Shown in pieces: positions 23,814 to 35,268 of a DNA stretch of 64,000 nt; position 1 is the first letter of the stretch, and each line of letters starts with the position of its first letter. Made by a program: the position numbers and the translations under genes. The stretch lies in the NCBI GenBank assembly GCA_001051155.2, contig JYIP02000003.1:1984001-2048000 (forward strand), read 5' to 3'. This stretch comes from Chrysoporthe austroafricana (lineage: Eukaryota; Ascomycota; Sordariomycetes; Diaporthales; Cryphonectriaceae). The notes beneath the pieces were generated by a model, which saw nothing but the letters and a program-made list of their open reading frames with translations, ran no database searches and was not told the DNA's origin.

Positions 23814-23818
23814 CCATG
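23814..23818. repeat. right target-site duplication of D1 (CCATG)
   Basis: It is identical to 17266-17270. The ATG inside it (23816-23818) is in frame with the dioxygenase. Confidence 0.8.
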
Positions 23819-24945
23819 CCCTTCGTGCTGCTGTCTAGCTATTTAATTCACCGCTCGGCGGCATATTATAAGCACCTGGCTCTTATGCTCGTGAGCCTAT
23901 CCATCCCACTTTCCTACGGCATTATACAATTATCTACAAGCAGCTTCTGGCAAAATGCAAGTACCATGTCTCATCCTTCAAATTCAGGAAGCCATTCGCG
24001 GACGCCTGTATACTTCCTCGGTATCGGGGGGCCCAACTTTCTAGAAAACACAGGCCACCCTGCCTACGCCAAACTCGCGGCGGTCGGGCGCGAGATCACG
24101 ACCAAAGTCAAACCCAAGGCAGTGGTTGTATTCTCTGCTCACTGGCAGGATGGACCAAACAAGATCAAGATCAATGTCGCTGAGGACACTGGTCTAATCT
24201 ATGATTTCTACGGCTTCCCGTCGCACTACTACGACTATGACTATCCTAACAGGGGGAGTCCGGAAGTTGCCGAAAAGGTAATCGAGAAGCTCGAGGTCGC
24301 TGGTATAGAGGTCGACAGAGTCAAACGAGGTCTCGATCACGGTGTCTGGGTAGGTTTTATGGCCGGTAAGTCACGACTGTCCTCTGTCTGCTCGGCATCT
24401 CTGTGACTAATGCACTGCTGGGGCAGCATTTGATCCGAGGAATAATCCATTGGATGTGCCAATCGTGCAAGTGCCGCTGTACAGAAGCGAAGACCCGGAC
24501 CAGCATTACCGCCTAGGCCAGGCGCTGGAAAGTCTGCGAGACGAAGGAATCCTAATCATTGGCGCGGGGATGACCGTCCACAACCTTCGCGACTTCCGAG
24601 CCACGAGAGGAACCGTGAAGACCATGCTGTGAGCAGGCCAATCTTGCTATAATGGAATCGACTATGTTCTTGCTAACGCCCTTTAGGTACGCCCTCAGCT
24701 TTGACGAAGCAGTGAAGGAGGCTGCCATAGCGGAGCCGGGTGGGCGTCAGGCAAAGATGTCAGCTTTGCTGAAGCGCAGTGACGCTAGACAGGCGCACCC
24801 AACTTTCGAGCATCTTCTTCCGATCCATATCAGCGCAGGCGCTGCGGGCTCAGATGTTGGTGAGCAGCTGTGGACTCTCCCGGAGGCAAGTGTGAGCTGG
24901 GCGCAATACCGGTTTGGTAAAGTTGAGACGGATCAGAGCGGATGA
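23816..24945 (+). CDS. LigB-type extradiol ring-cleavage dioxygenase (DODA-like), three exons
   Basis: Exons are 23816-24365, 24427-24628 and 24687-24945; the introns are 61 and 58 nt, with GTAAGT/GTGAGC donors and CAG/TAG acceptors. The product is 336 aa from ATG 23816, or 286 aa from ATG 23966. The family opens catechol-type rings with a divalent metal (4,5-DOPA dioxygenase, E. coli YgiD). Conserved parts are VVVFSAHWQ (His109), GLDHGVW (His175), MTVHNLRDF (His235) and HPTFEHLLPIH (His288-His298). The first metal-ligand position, normally H in a G/S-H-G-x-P motif, reads FLGIGGPNF, so that His is Ile. The 50-residue N-terminal extension has a hydrophobic stretch (LALMLVSLSIPLSYGIIQL) and may be an anchor, or not translated at all. 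Its native upstream region is now 6.5 kb away behind D1, so expression may be lost or LTR-driven. Confidence 0.82.
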
Positions 24946-26299
24946 CCACAACAATGCCAAGTACCTCTCTGTGCTGCTAGCTATAGTACTGGTGCTATCT
25001 GGATGAGTGGGAGTGCTGCCTTAGCCCCATACCTCCCTATGCTATATATATATTAACGAAAAACTTCCTGTTTGATTGCGGCAGGAACTGGGTAGGGAGT
25101 CGGGGATTGCTTGGTCCCAGTCCTGGATGTGCTGTGTCTGAATCGTCGCAGTTCCAGATGGAGACCTTTCAAGTTGGGAAGCCAGCCGAGCTGGGTCCCC
25201 TTCGAATTGATAAGATTGAGAGAGCAAGTCTCTGAATTCGGCTTCAGGCAACTACGTAGCGAGAGGATATACTATCATAATAATCACATTTCGCCTCCCT
25301 CGTAGGAGTGGCCACCTCGCAATATAGCATTACTATGCCTGGGGAGGCAGGGAACAGAAGAGATGTTGTGGCCCAAGAAAACAGGAACAGCTTTATGGGC
25401 TGAAACCTCCAACCACCAAGTACATCGACGCTAGAGGGACGTTGAGCATACTGAGATGATGTTCAATTATGTTTATCACTACCTTGACACCACATCTAAC
25501 TATTCAGCCCTGCTGACCCGACCAAATCCAGCGATGCGGGTAAATGCAACTGTAGACCCGACATCGAGTCTAGACATCATCCATAAGCAAGCCGTACCAA
25601 GCGAGAGGGGAAAATGAAATCTAGCGCCGACTATGGTATATGGGTTGAAAGCAGAATACGGTCGTCCGTGAGCCCCGGACGAAAAAGCGAGAGAGTGCTC
25701 AATTCCGAAAAGCAGCCGCTAAATGACGAGGTATCACTGAATGGGAAAAAGCAAAGCAAGAACGCCGTGCCGATGCGGGACCGGTATATAACCCTCATGC
25801 CACTTGTGCTGGGACCGATGCCCCCAAGCCCATTCCGTCCGGACCCATCGCGATTGGAGTTTCGTGTCCTGTTGTGATCCGGTCCTTCTATGTCTATGTC
25901 TAGACTTCCCATCTATGCCCGGTGCCTGGATTTCATGTCCTGGAATCCTTGACTTCGTCTATCGTATTACGAGCGAGCGACCGTCTCCGATGCCGAGACG
26001 CATCTCTGTTCCTGGCTGTGTGTGTGTGGAGCCCAGCGTCTCAATAAGTGTACACTGTGGTTGATCGAGTGGCGTTTTGGTGCTGTCGGCAGTTGACATC
26101 GCTGGTCGTAGATCCAATCCAATAGGCACAGATGTTCGGCGGTGATGCATGCACGCAGCCATGAGCCCGGGCTGCTCAGGTAACGCTCGCCAGACAAAAT
26201 AGGACTGGCCGGCGTACCGGGAAGGGGGGCGCGCGGTGGCGATGAGCAGTGCGCACTGCGCCTTGAGTGGTGGGAGCGCCAAAGAGGCAAGTTCACCGC
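24946..26299. other. intergenic, no gene seen
   Basis: GC-balanced sequence holding the 3' regions of the dioxygenase and of the small His-rich gene. Open frames here are short, overlap in several frames and show no family resemblance. No RNA gene was recognised. Confidence 0.5.
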
Positions 26300-26584
26300 T
26301 CATTTCTGGTCCGATTTCTTGTGATGTTTGTGTCCGTGCTTGTGGTGCCCATGGTGGCTCGTCGGGGCCGGCTCGTATGCACGGTATCTCGTCCTCCCCC
26401 GCTCGTCTGGCTCATCGTAGCTCTCATCGCTATACCGGCGACGGTCCTCCTCGTACCAGGTCGAGAGGGACTTGCCCCCGAAGGTCAGGTCGTCGTCCTC
26501 GATGGGGATGGCCATCATGTACTGTGGGTAGGAAGAGGTTGTGGAGGGCCAGGCGTGGTCCCGAGATGTTTGTTGTGAAGACAT
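26300..26584 (-). CDS. small His-rich tail protein, function unknown
   Basis: A 94-residue single-exon frame from ATG 26584 to the stop at 26302-26300. The centre, YPQYMMAIPIEDDDLTFGGK then SLSTWYEEDRRRYSDE, looks like a conserved block; I recall similar short proteins in Aspergillus-type fungi but cannot name a function. The tail is a run of His, Lys and Gly (SHHGHHKHGHKHHKK), a possible metal-binding or nucleic-acid-contacting segment. No signal peptide or membrane segment is visible. The frame is open upstream to 26935, but those codons are Pro/Ser-rich without pattern. The ATG chosen is preceded by a CT-rich tract typical of fungal 5' UTRs. Confidence 0.6.
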   Translation of the reverse strand: MSSQQTSRDHAWPSTTSSYPQYMMAIPIEDDDLTFGGKSLSTWYEEDRRRYSDESYDEPDERGRTRYRAYEPAPTSHHGHHKHGHKHHKKSDQK

Positions 26585-29500
26585 TATGTTCCGGATAGGT
26601 AGGTGGGTGATATAGAGAGAGAGATAGAGAAGATGAAGATCTGGCGACGTGGGGTGCGGTGAGGAAGGAAGTTTGTTTACTTTATCTGGGGCCGGCGGAG
26701 GCTGAAACCGGAGGAATTTGCTGGGTGTGGCTCTGCCGAGGCAGCACTGCAGGGCCCTGTTTTGGCGTCGGGGTCCTGCGCGGGTGGGTCTGCAGAAGGA
26801 TCCAGGTCCGACAGATGTATGTAGCAGGAGAGTGTGGGGTAATATGTAGAGCTGAAGATCCTCACGCGTCGTGTGTGGAGGGAAACGCGCCGCTGATCCA
26901 CTTGCTGGTCCAGAGTATAGGGGGAAAGGGGGCACTCATGCGAGGGTCTCGGCCCCTTTCGACACCAAGAGTGTGTTGTCTTGTAGACAGTTCACAGACG
27001 GCCGTGCCCTGTGTGTGATCTTCCACGCAGGAGGCACGATACGAGAAATAAGGAGGCCCAGGGTGAGACAAGCTGTTGACTCGAGCCGGGCCAGGTTGAA
27101 ATAAGTAAGAGGCTGGGGCAGCTCCAAGGGGCGCGCGGGCGTATCAAGTCCGAAGCGAGTGATCTGTGAACAGGGGACCCGGCTAGGCGGTGCGAGACCT
27201 CGTGAGCTAGGTGTGAAAAGAAGAGCGCGTCCTCAGCCTGGACTTCGCGGACCTGTGGGTGTGGGGAAATGGGGGGAGATATGGGTGTTTGGGAAAATGT
27301 CCCGTTTTCCGAATGGGGGATTGACGAGCCGCGATCCTCTAGCCCGATCTCTTTGATAGGCGGGATGCGCGGGGTCTAAGATGGCCCAGGATCTTTCTGC
27401 GGGCCAGCGGGTTCCGGGTCGAGAGCACAAGGCCTGCTGGCTGCTTTTGTCCCCTTTGCTGCGGGCCTTCTTTGTTGTTGTTGGCGCTGCGTCGTTGTTG
27501 TTTCTGGGCCGCCGGGTCTAAGACAATGTCGAGTCTCGACGCGACGGAGCTGGCCTGGTGGCTGGGTGCAGAAGCAGGCGCAAGACGAAGTCGCGGTGTT
27601 CGTAGGACAAGTCCTGGAAATCCCTAATTGCGAATCTCCGCAATGATCCTGGATTTCATGCACCGACGATCTTGCCGAGACGAGGACCTGTATGCAAACA
27701 CCTAAAATAGTTCACCGTGATTGGGTGCTGGGGGTCTCATCCGTTCCGCCCGGAATCTGCTATTGTGGCTGCAGGCGTGAGAGGCCGGTGAACAGCGAGA
27801 TATGTTGCAGGCTGTTGTGCTAGCTGGTGCCTAGTTCGTATTCGGAGGCCGATCGAACTGGAGTTGGGCCGAGTGCATGTGCAGTTCGTTGATAGTGGCG
27901 TGGGCTATCGCAATGGTGAATACAATAGAGAGGTGCGAAGAGATAGGTTGGGATGGGCCGCCGTGCGCTGGCCAGAGCAGTCGGGATCGAAGGGTTGGGA
28001 TGGAAAAGTCGAGACGAGCATCAAAACGCCACGCGGGTCAGCGAGGCCGGCGAGCGGTTTTTATTAATCCGGCTGAGAGGCCCCAACGAGGGAGGGTGAG
28101 CGACTCAAGACCTGCAGGCCGCGCGAGGTTTCCGCTAATATAGTCGCCTCGTCGAAGCGGCTGGTCTCGGCGGTGCGCGGGTGGCAGCTGAGCCCAGCAA
28201 GAGTCACAGGTCGACGCCGAGGATGGGACGGGACGAGCTGATAGGTTTGGACCGGATTGTCGGTGTCAGATGCCTGAGCTGACTGCCTGCCACTGCCCCG
28301 GGCCTAAGCACATGGGGTACAGGATGTCACTATACAAGTGCCTCGCGGTCTCGAGAGAGCTGGCACGTAGCCTCTCGGGTCGCGCTGCCTTTTTTGTTAG
28401 GCTTGGTGGGTATCGATCGGCCCGCCGAGTTGTCGGAGGCCAGGAGCTGAATGGTGACCTGATGTGAAATTTGACAGGAATCTAGAAGGCGTCGAGAGAG
28501 TTACGGAAATGATGTTGGGAGGATTGTATCCGGCAGTGCCTCTGTATTTTTGGTGCGGACTAGTTGGCCTTTTTGACGACCTGAGGGCATGGGATAGGAG
28601 ATGTAGTATTTTCGCCCCGTGATCAGACCTAATCCTGTACTGACTCGACCTTGTTGTCGCGAGGCGAATAAACCGGTAACGATGACGTTTGTTAGTTTTG
28701 TGAATGACAGCGGCTGAGAGGATTGCCGGGGGCTTTCGCAGGCTGGCAGGCAGGCATGGCAGGGCCTTGCAGCAGTAATAAGATTCTTCCCAGGGCGGGA
28801 TCCTATGCAGAGCGATCGTGTAAAAATCGCGGGTCCGGGCGTCGATCCAACATCCCTCAGGATCTCGTCTGCCAGATTATCCCGTCAAACACGTTGCGTT
28901 GTATATTTGTATTCGCGGTGATTTCATACACAGTCAGTAACAATCACGACTCCGGAAGCGTCAGCCCCTAGGCCTCGCCATGTGTTTCCCTGTCTTGCGG
29001 CGTGGATGGGCACCGCTGGGTTCTGGCCAGCATGTGAGAGCGAAAATGGGATGGGAAATCTGAGGCGGGATCCTCGAGATCAACGGCTCCTGGTTGGGTG
29101 CTGAGCGAGAGGGGCATCCCCAATCCGGAAATAGATGGATGTTCACACCTAAACGGCGGCAGATCGCAGGCAGATCGCCCTGGCCTTCCGCAAGAGACCG
29201 CTTGGGATCGACGCCGTAGGGCGCTGTAGGGTACCGACCCGCCGGTGTGGCGTGGGAGGTCGAGGAGGCCTTACGGGAACACTGTGGGGTGGGCCAGAGC
29301 GAGTCACCGAGGCCGTCTTCATGATGACGACATTTCTGGCTTCTGGCCCTGTTTGAATGTTCATCCTGGTACGCATCCAGGTCCTTGGTCTCGACCCGGG
29401 CGTGCCAGGTTCAGGCAATCTTGAAACTAGATCGCCGCGCCTCGACCTCGTCCATCTCGAAGGCAGTTTTCGACAATGGGGTTGTCGCCGCCGTCCGTCG

Positions 29501-32500
29501 CCGCCGTCCGCCCGAATATGGGTGAGCCGCGCCCAGAGCCAGAACCCGTGGCATCGCCAGAAGCAGGAAACCACTAATTTTGTAATTATCTCTGCAGGCT
29601 GATCTCCTGCAGCGTCTGCTAGCCGGAACAGGCGGGGTTCAGCCCGGCGCGTGCCAGTGTTGTCCTGCAAGGCAGCCAGCAAGCTGAGCCCCGGCCTCAG
29701 CCCCCGGTTCCAGCTACAATCTTGTTGCATCGGGGCCCAAACACGCGTCCGCGTGTATGAGCCTACGTGCCTGCTTTCGGCTCGCTTAAGTACCTGTGCA
29801 ATGCACTCGAACATGAATGAAGTTTGCTACAATGTGATTATTGTTACATGCCACGCGGACGCCGATGCGCCGTTTCCTTGTTCTGGAAAGCATGGACAGA
29901 TCTGTCGGTGTCGCTAACACGGGTAGGCGGACCAATGGCGCGGACCAAAGTACTGAACCTTCAGCTCGTCTTTTTGAGCTCTAGTGTAAGTACTGTACTT
30001 CAGCTTACTGAGTGCCTAGCCTCCCCAGGTTCTCCGCCACCCTGGTGCTCCACCTGCAAACCTTCTCTGTCCCATCCCATCCCGCCTGGGGAAGAGCCTC
30101 AAGCCCGCCCGACCATGTGGCTGACAGATAGGCGGAAAAAGACCGCCCCATGCTGACTGCTGCCACTCTCCAGCCCTGATGGGACTCGAAGAGAGCGCGG
30201 TTTGGTTCACTGTAACGATGCCAGGTGGCCGATGGCCCTGTCGCAAGATCAAATCAGCCTCTCCTTTGCAGGGCGATGGCTGTGTCGTCATGTTATTCCC
30301 CATGGGAGCACAACCTGTGCTGCCGTCCTCTGTAATCCCGCTGCGGAATTAATTTGTGACAAATTGGACAGGGAAGTAAGTCGCGATCACGAAAATTTGA
30401 TCCAGTGCAACCCGGAGGCTCGAACAGTAGTGCCGCCCCTCCCCCCCTTCCCGAGGGCCCCTTTTCCCTGAACGACGCTTATCACATACGAAGCTCCAAG
30501 CGCTGTTATTATGATGTATGATGTGTAAGTCTAACGCCATGTTACGTCGTTCTCGTGACCCAGTCACATTATCACGTCTCGGTCGTCACAAATGACCGGC
30601 TGTCCGTATCTGTCCGGCACTGTCTGCATTCCTTCGAGGCCGCGTCATGAGCCATCCCCCGCTGGAGATCTGAAACAATTCGACGAACGGCGGTTGGGGT
30701 GCGATTGCCTGGGACGGCAACCCGGCCTGAGATAGACCCGCTGCGCCGAAGTGAGACACCCGGATCCGGCCCTGCGGCCGGCCTGGCCCACTGTTCTCCG
30801 GAGGATGCTAGGCCGAGCAGTGGTAAACCCCTCCTGGAATCATCCCCTAACGGGCTCTTCGCATACGAACTCGCAGCGCATCGCCAGCTTTGCCAATCCG
30901 GTCTCGATGTTGACAACCGCCAAAAAGAGGCGGTCATCTCGCTCGCGCCGCTGTGGGATCAAGAGATATGTGATACGAGGGGTAAGCAGTCACATGCCGC
31001 CCGGATCACAACAACTATTGATAGCGCATCCATGAACCCGAGTCGACATCTGACAAAATATTACTGAAGGGGTGTACTGCTGACGCGGGGCATCCTGGAT
31101 TGCTGATTTCCCATCGCGCGCGAGATGCTGTGCAACCAACCACTGGCACCCGTCGCCCGCATGCCGGCTGACCGTTGCTGAGATCCACTTGCCGCACCTG
31201 GCGCCTGCTTCGCTCGCTGCCAACAACACCAGAACCCTTTCCACGCCGAGCAGAACCAGGCAGGGCCTGTGTCGTGTCTTCATGCTTCCGGCGTGCCCTC
31301 GACGCGCGCACCTCGCGATTCAGCTGCCACATCGGAATCCCCTCGACTGACTCACTCGTAGGCACGTGAGGGAGACCGCCCACGCAGCGGGCAGGCCTTG
31401 TTACAACCCTGGACGAGGTCTTTGCCGGGCCCTGATATCCGCCTGACTTGCCTCGCCGTCCTCGAATAAAGCGAACCCCTGTGTCATGGCAGTCCTGCCG
31501 ACCGCTTCTACGTTTAGCAGCTGATAGGCCTCGAGTCGCCGCCGCCGCGCGGAGGTGTCTCGGTCTCCACCCCAGTTCAGGCTCGCGTCGGATCCGGGTC
31601 TGGCCTTGGCGCCGTCGTCACCACTTCCCGCACTTCGCTGTCCCCGGGCCCTCGGCAGGCAAAGCGAACCCCGAACGCCCCGAGTCTGCCCGTCTCTCTG
31701 CTTCTCGTGGATGGTCGGCGGCTGGCACAAGGATATCCCAGGTCGGACCAGATTTTGGGGAAAATGGCCACGTCAAAGGTGAGGATACCATCTCGGAAAG
31801 GGGGCCCACGCGGCCGGCTACCGTGCCCTAGGCCCAGGAGAGGCCTTGCCGGCGGTCTGCCATTCGGCCGAGCGCCATATCGTAGATGGTCTGGTAGGCG
31901 ATTTCGATATTGGGGTGTCAACATACGTCGACAGAAAGGACGTAGGTAAAGTCGTGATCCAGCAGCAGAGGACTACCTCGTCTAAGCGAGCTTCAGACCA
32001 GCACTTTGGACAAATATCAAAGCCTTTACGCACAAAATCGCGACAACGCCCGAGGCTCCGCCGCTTCTCCACGCTTGAGAACACCATGTACCTGAGCCTG
32101 GGAAGCATTTGAGGCGCGTTGCCATCCCGGGGGGCCAGTGCGTTTTAGGATCCGATCTTAAGATGACAGGCCTCCTAATCTTCCTACACTGGTCCCCTGA
32201 GCTGGTACTGTCAATGTCTAATACATGTGACTGCGTGTGAATCAATGAGGATCAGAGTAGATCTGAATATGGCTTGGAAACTGCGCAAACGAGGCATCTG
32301 GCAGGATTTCCAAATCTGGACACTACGAAGAAGACGAAGCGTCGACTCAAATTTCAGTTGGCGCTTCCAATGATGGCATGTATGCTTTCAGAACCAGACC
32401 ACAATGTCTTTGCCAATGCACGAATAATTCAGGCTTTAATTCGTATCTCAATACATCGAGACTGGTTTAGTTATAATACAGCAACGGCATTATGTGAACA

Positions 32501-34650
32501 ATATGGGAATCTGTGCCACCAAGAGGTCGAGGAGAATACTATAGCTACGGTCTCCTTCTCCGCTATAGCCGGTGACAATGCTGGGAACCGTTCGCAACTA
32601 GAGACACTTCTTCACAGACGTTCCTTCGGCATTACTAGGGTCCTTTAATTTCAAGAGCAATCTCCATGTTCGAATATACGCCCAAGGCGTTTCTCCTCGG
32701 CAATGGTAGTCGATCCAGACGCCCCGCTCCAGGTGCTCAGAAGTTGCATAGGGGGGCAATTAGGGTGCAATTACACATGTAGGCCTGACGCTTTGCATAA
32801 TTTCTGTGATCCGCTATATGTGGATCGAATAACTTCAGCTCATAGCTCTGCTGGGAGGGGGCTGGATGTGAGTCGGCTCGTCGTTTTCTTGTAGTTGATG
32901 CCGATATTGCGCCCTGACTGATATTAGGAGCTTGTTGTCCACCTCAGGCAACATACGCGCGGTACTAATCCCGTCTGGTGCTGCGATTACGGTCAAAGAT
33001 ACAAGTATCGATGTAAGAAGTCAAAAGACAGACGTCCATTCGACACTATAGCAGAAATCTAGTGTTCCTCGGAGAACTAATGAGGCTCCAGGAAGGATAA
33101 CGCACAGCTACCTCTACATCTAGGCACGTCAGTATAGATTCGCAGGCCTATACACATTACACTCGGGGCACGCTTACTACTACGCACAAATTACTAAGAC
33201 AGGCAGCAGTAGTCACGGCTGAACAGAGATCGAAGCTTGGTAAGAGAACGAGGTACTGACACGCTCATCGACAAGATATCTGGTGCCTTTGTTGAATAAC
33301 TCGCATTTGTTGTTGTCCAGTATGGTGAGAGCAGCAATGTTGCGAGTGGTGGCGACCTGCGTAGGCTTAGGCCCTCGATGACGAAGACTCCATTGTAAGC
33401 TCGTCGTCAAAATTATATCCGAGCCAGTGATGATAGATCCAAGCCATAAGAGCACCAGATTGAAGAGCAAACTGTAGCGTCTCCGGAACAAGGATGCCAG
33501 AGTAGTACTCAGTGGCATCTAGCACCAAGGTTACCAACGGATGACGGTCGCCGTTGCAGGATTTTTCTAGCCTGCTCGGTAGGATGCAGCGTTACACGGG
33601 AAATGACAGAAGTTCTGCCAACAAAACAATCGCCAGAAGACTCGTCTAGCTTGAAAAGCCCTTAACCAGGGCTAGTATAGGGGTATCAGTCAGAGTGAGA
33701 GCCTTGCTGGCAGCTTTTGGCAGCTCTCAATTCGACGAAACGTTCTGCTGAAGACCTCTTGTGTGATGTCAAGAGCAAAGCCATTTTTATATAGTTAGAA
33801 TTCGACAACATAACGCTGGGCAAGTGCTTACTAGTATCGCTGTTTGCCCCGACAGTTATCAAGGCCGCTAGGTCGGATGACAAAGAATACATACGATACA
33901 TTATGCACCGTGAAGAATTTGTTCGATATTTTCGAGGGAGAAACAAACATTGGTTGCACAAGGGATGTTAATTGATGTAGAGAAAAAGAGGAATGTAGCA
34001 CAGGGACTCGATACTCATTTTTCTCTTCTATGCTTAGGCAGTCATCGCCGTTCACTATGACGACTTCCGGCCAAGTACCTCATGTATTCAATTTGTTTGT
34101 CAAACAAGTTATAAATAGACGACTCCATCCGTGACGAAGAGCTAGAACATATGGAAGTCAATAACAAAATAAATCCAACCAAACCTTCCGCAGCATGACG
34201 ATGTTGAAGATGCCACCTATGATCATAGTTGCGTACACGGGGAGTAATTAGTAGAATTCTAGTGGGGTTTCACCAGCTCAGTAGGATCATATGAAAATCT
34301 CATATTAAGCAGATGCTTGAGGGTATCTATGGATGGCCATCCTCGGTACGATAAACACTTCCTTTGCTGCAAAGTTGTTATCCTCCAAGTCTTCCACCGA
34401 GGGATTCACGCATCATATGAATGTCATTCTGAGCTTGGGAGCGTATATGCTCCCTGTCGAGGAAGCAGAGGAACAAATGAAATCCGAGCCCCATAGCATG
34501 TGCAGCCGTACGTGGTGGTATATCCGAACGCCATCCTTACTCATCCTTTTCCCAAATACGCCTCGCTTTCTGGAATCAACCATCCGCAAAAATGAGTGAG
34601 CACACTCATCAAAAGCCCATGCCTTGTCCATGCATAGCCCCCTGCCAACG
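26585..34650. other. 8-kb GC-rich stretch without a convincing gene
   Basis: Base composition is like the gene islands and RIP-type decay is not obvious. Even so, I found no open frame with a recognisable domain, no exon chain with plausible splice sites and no tRNA-like B box. The longest frames (such as 29814-29149) have shuffled Arg/Pro/Ser-rich composition, as expected from GC-rich noncoding DNA. A TATAAATA lies near 34110-34117 on the plus strand, but no clear gene follows. It may hold long regulatory regions, lncRNA or a lost gene. Confidence 0.4.
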
Positions 34651-35268
34651 TCAGAGATGGATGTTTAGTCTCCAGGTTCCACTCCTCTTCCCCCTCGGGC
34701 TATTCTCGTTCAGCCAATCTGCAAGTCTCTGCCTCTCCTCTTCGGTCAAGTCGGAGATGCTCTCATTCATGAGGTCAAGACAGCTCCTGGATGCTGTTGA
34801 TACAATGTTAACTCTTGTACTTCATACAGTGTGAAATTTATCGAAGGACCCGGGGGGGGGGGGTTTGAGCTTACGAGCAAGGTGACCAGCATCAACACCC
34901 ATCTCCAGCTCTAACAAAGCTGCACTCATCCTCGCACTGTTGTAGCAATGGAACGTCCTCTGTATCTCCAGCATGCGCTGCCACAGCTGCGAGTCGGTCA
35001 TGTTCTCACCAGCCGTCGGATCGAAGTGCCATGCCTGCGTTGTTGATGTCTTTCGCGAGGATACTGCACCCGAGGTGGAGCCGCTCCTGCTCGGGGTGAA
35101 CCGGGGCGACGGCTTCTCCTGGACGGGGCAGATCAGCTCCTGTGGCTCGGGCGGCGGCGATGAGCAGGGCGTGATGGCGTCTTCGTCGTCACTAAACGAG
35201 GCCTTGCGGGTCATTGCACGGTGGCCGAGTACGGGTCTCTGCTGTGCCGGCATGGTGATCTGAGCCAT
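34651..35268 (-). CDS. conserved-looking fungal protein of unknown function, two exons
   Basis: Exon 1 is 35268-34875 and exon 2 is 34793-34651, with an 81-nt intron (GTAAGC...CAACAG); the product is 178 aa. Residues 1-90 are Ser/Pro-rich and likely disordered. Residues 90-178 look folded and helical: TDSQLWQRMLEIQRTFHCYN, SARMSAALLELEMG, then, across the splice, CLDLMNESISDLTEEERQR and LADWLNEN. The intron choice makes one continuous helical domain; without it the frame ends in a poly-Pro tail. I recall similar small proteins in Aspergillus/Penicillium but know no function. The start MAQITM was chosen over upstream codons, which are Lys/Arg-rich and follow a T-rich tract. No signal peptide or transmembrane segment is seen. 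The intron holds a run of 12 G on the plus strand (34852-34863). Confidence 0.7.
34852..34863. repeat. G12 homopolymer inside an intron
   Basis: Twelve consecutive G on the plus strand (C on the coding strand) lie about 11 nt downstream of the donor in the 81-nt intron of the 34651-35268 gene. Such a run is prone to length change and sequencing error. Confidence 0.9.

Noticed and set aside
29149..29814. 221-codon open frame on the minus strand
   Set aside because: Arg/Pro/Ser-rich without domain, pattern or neighbours; overlapping frames are open too, as expected in GC-rich noncoding DNA.
32274..32648. 124-codon plus-strand frame with fairly protein-like composition
   Set aside because: No recognisable family, no upstream promoter signal and no exon partner; kept only as a weak candidate.
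33213..33518. minus-strand frame starting with a hydrophobic, signal-anchor-like segment
   Set aside because: Ends without a domain and no convincing splice site extends it.
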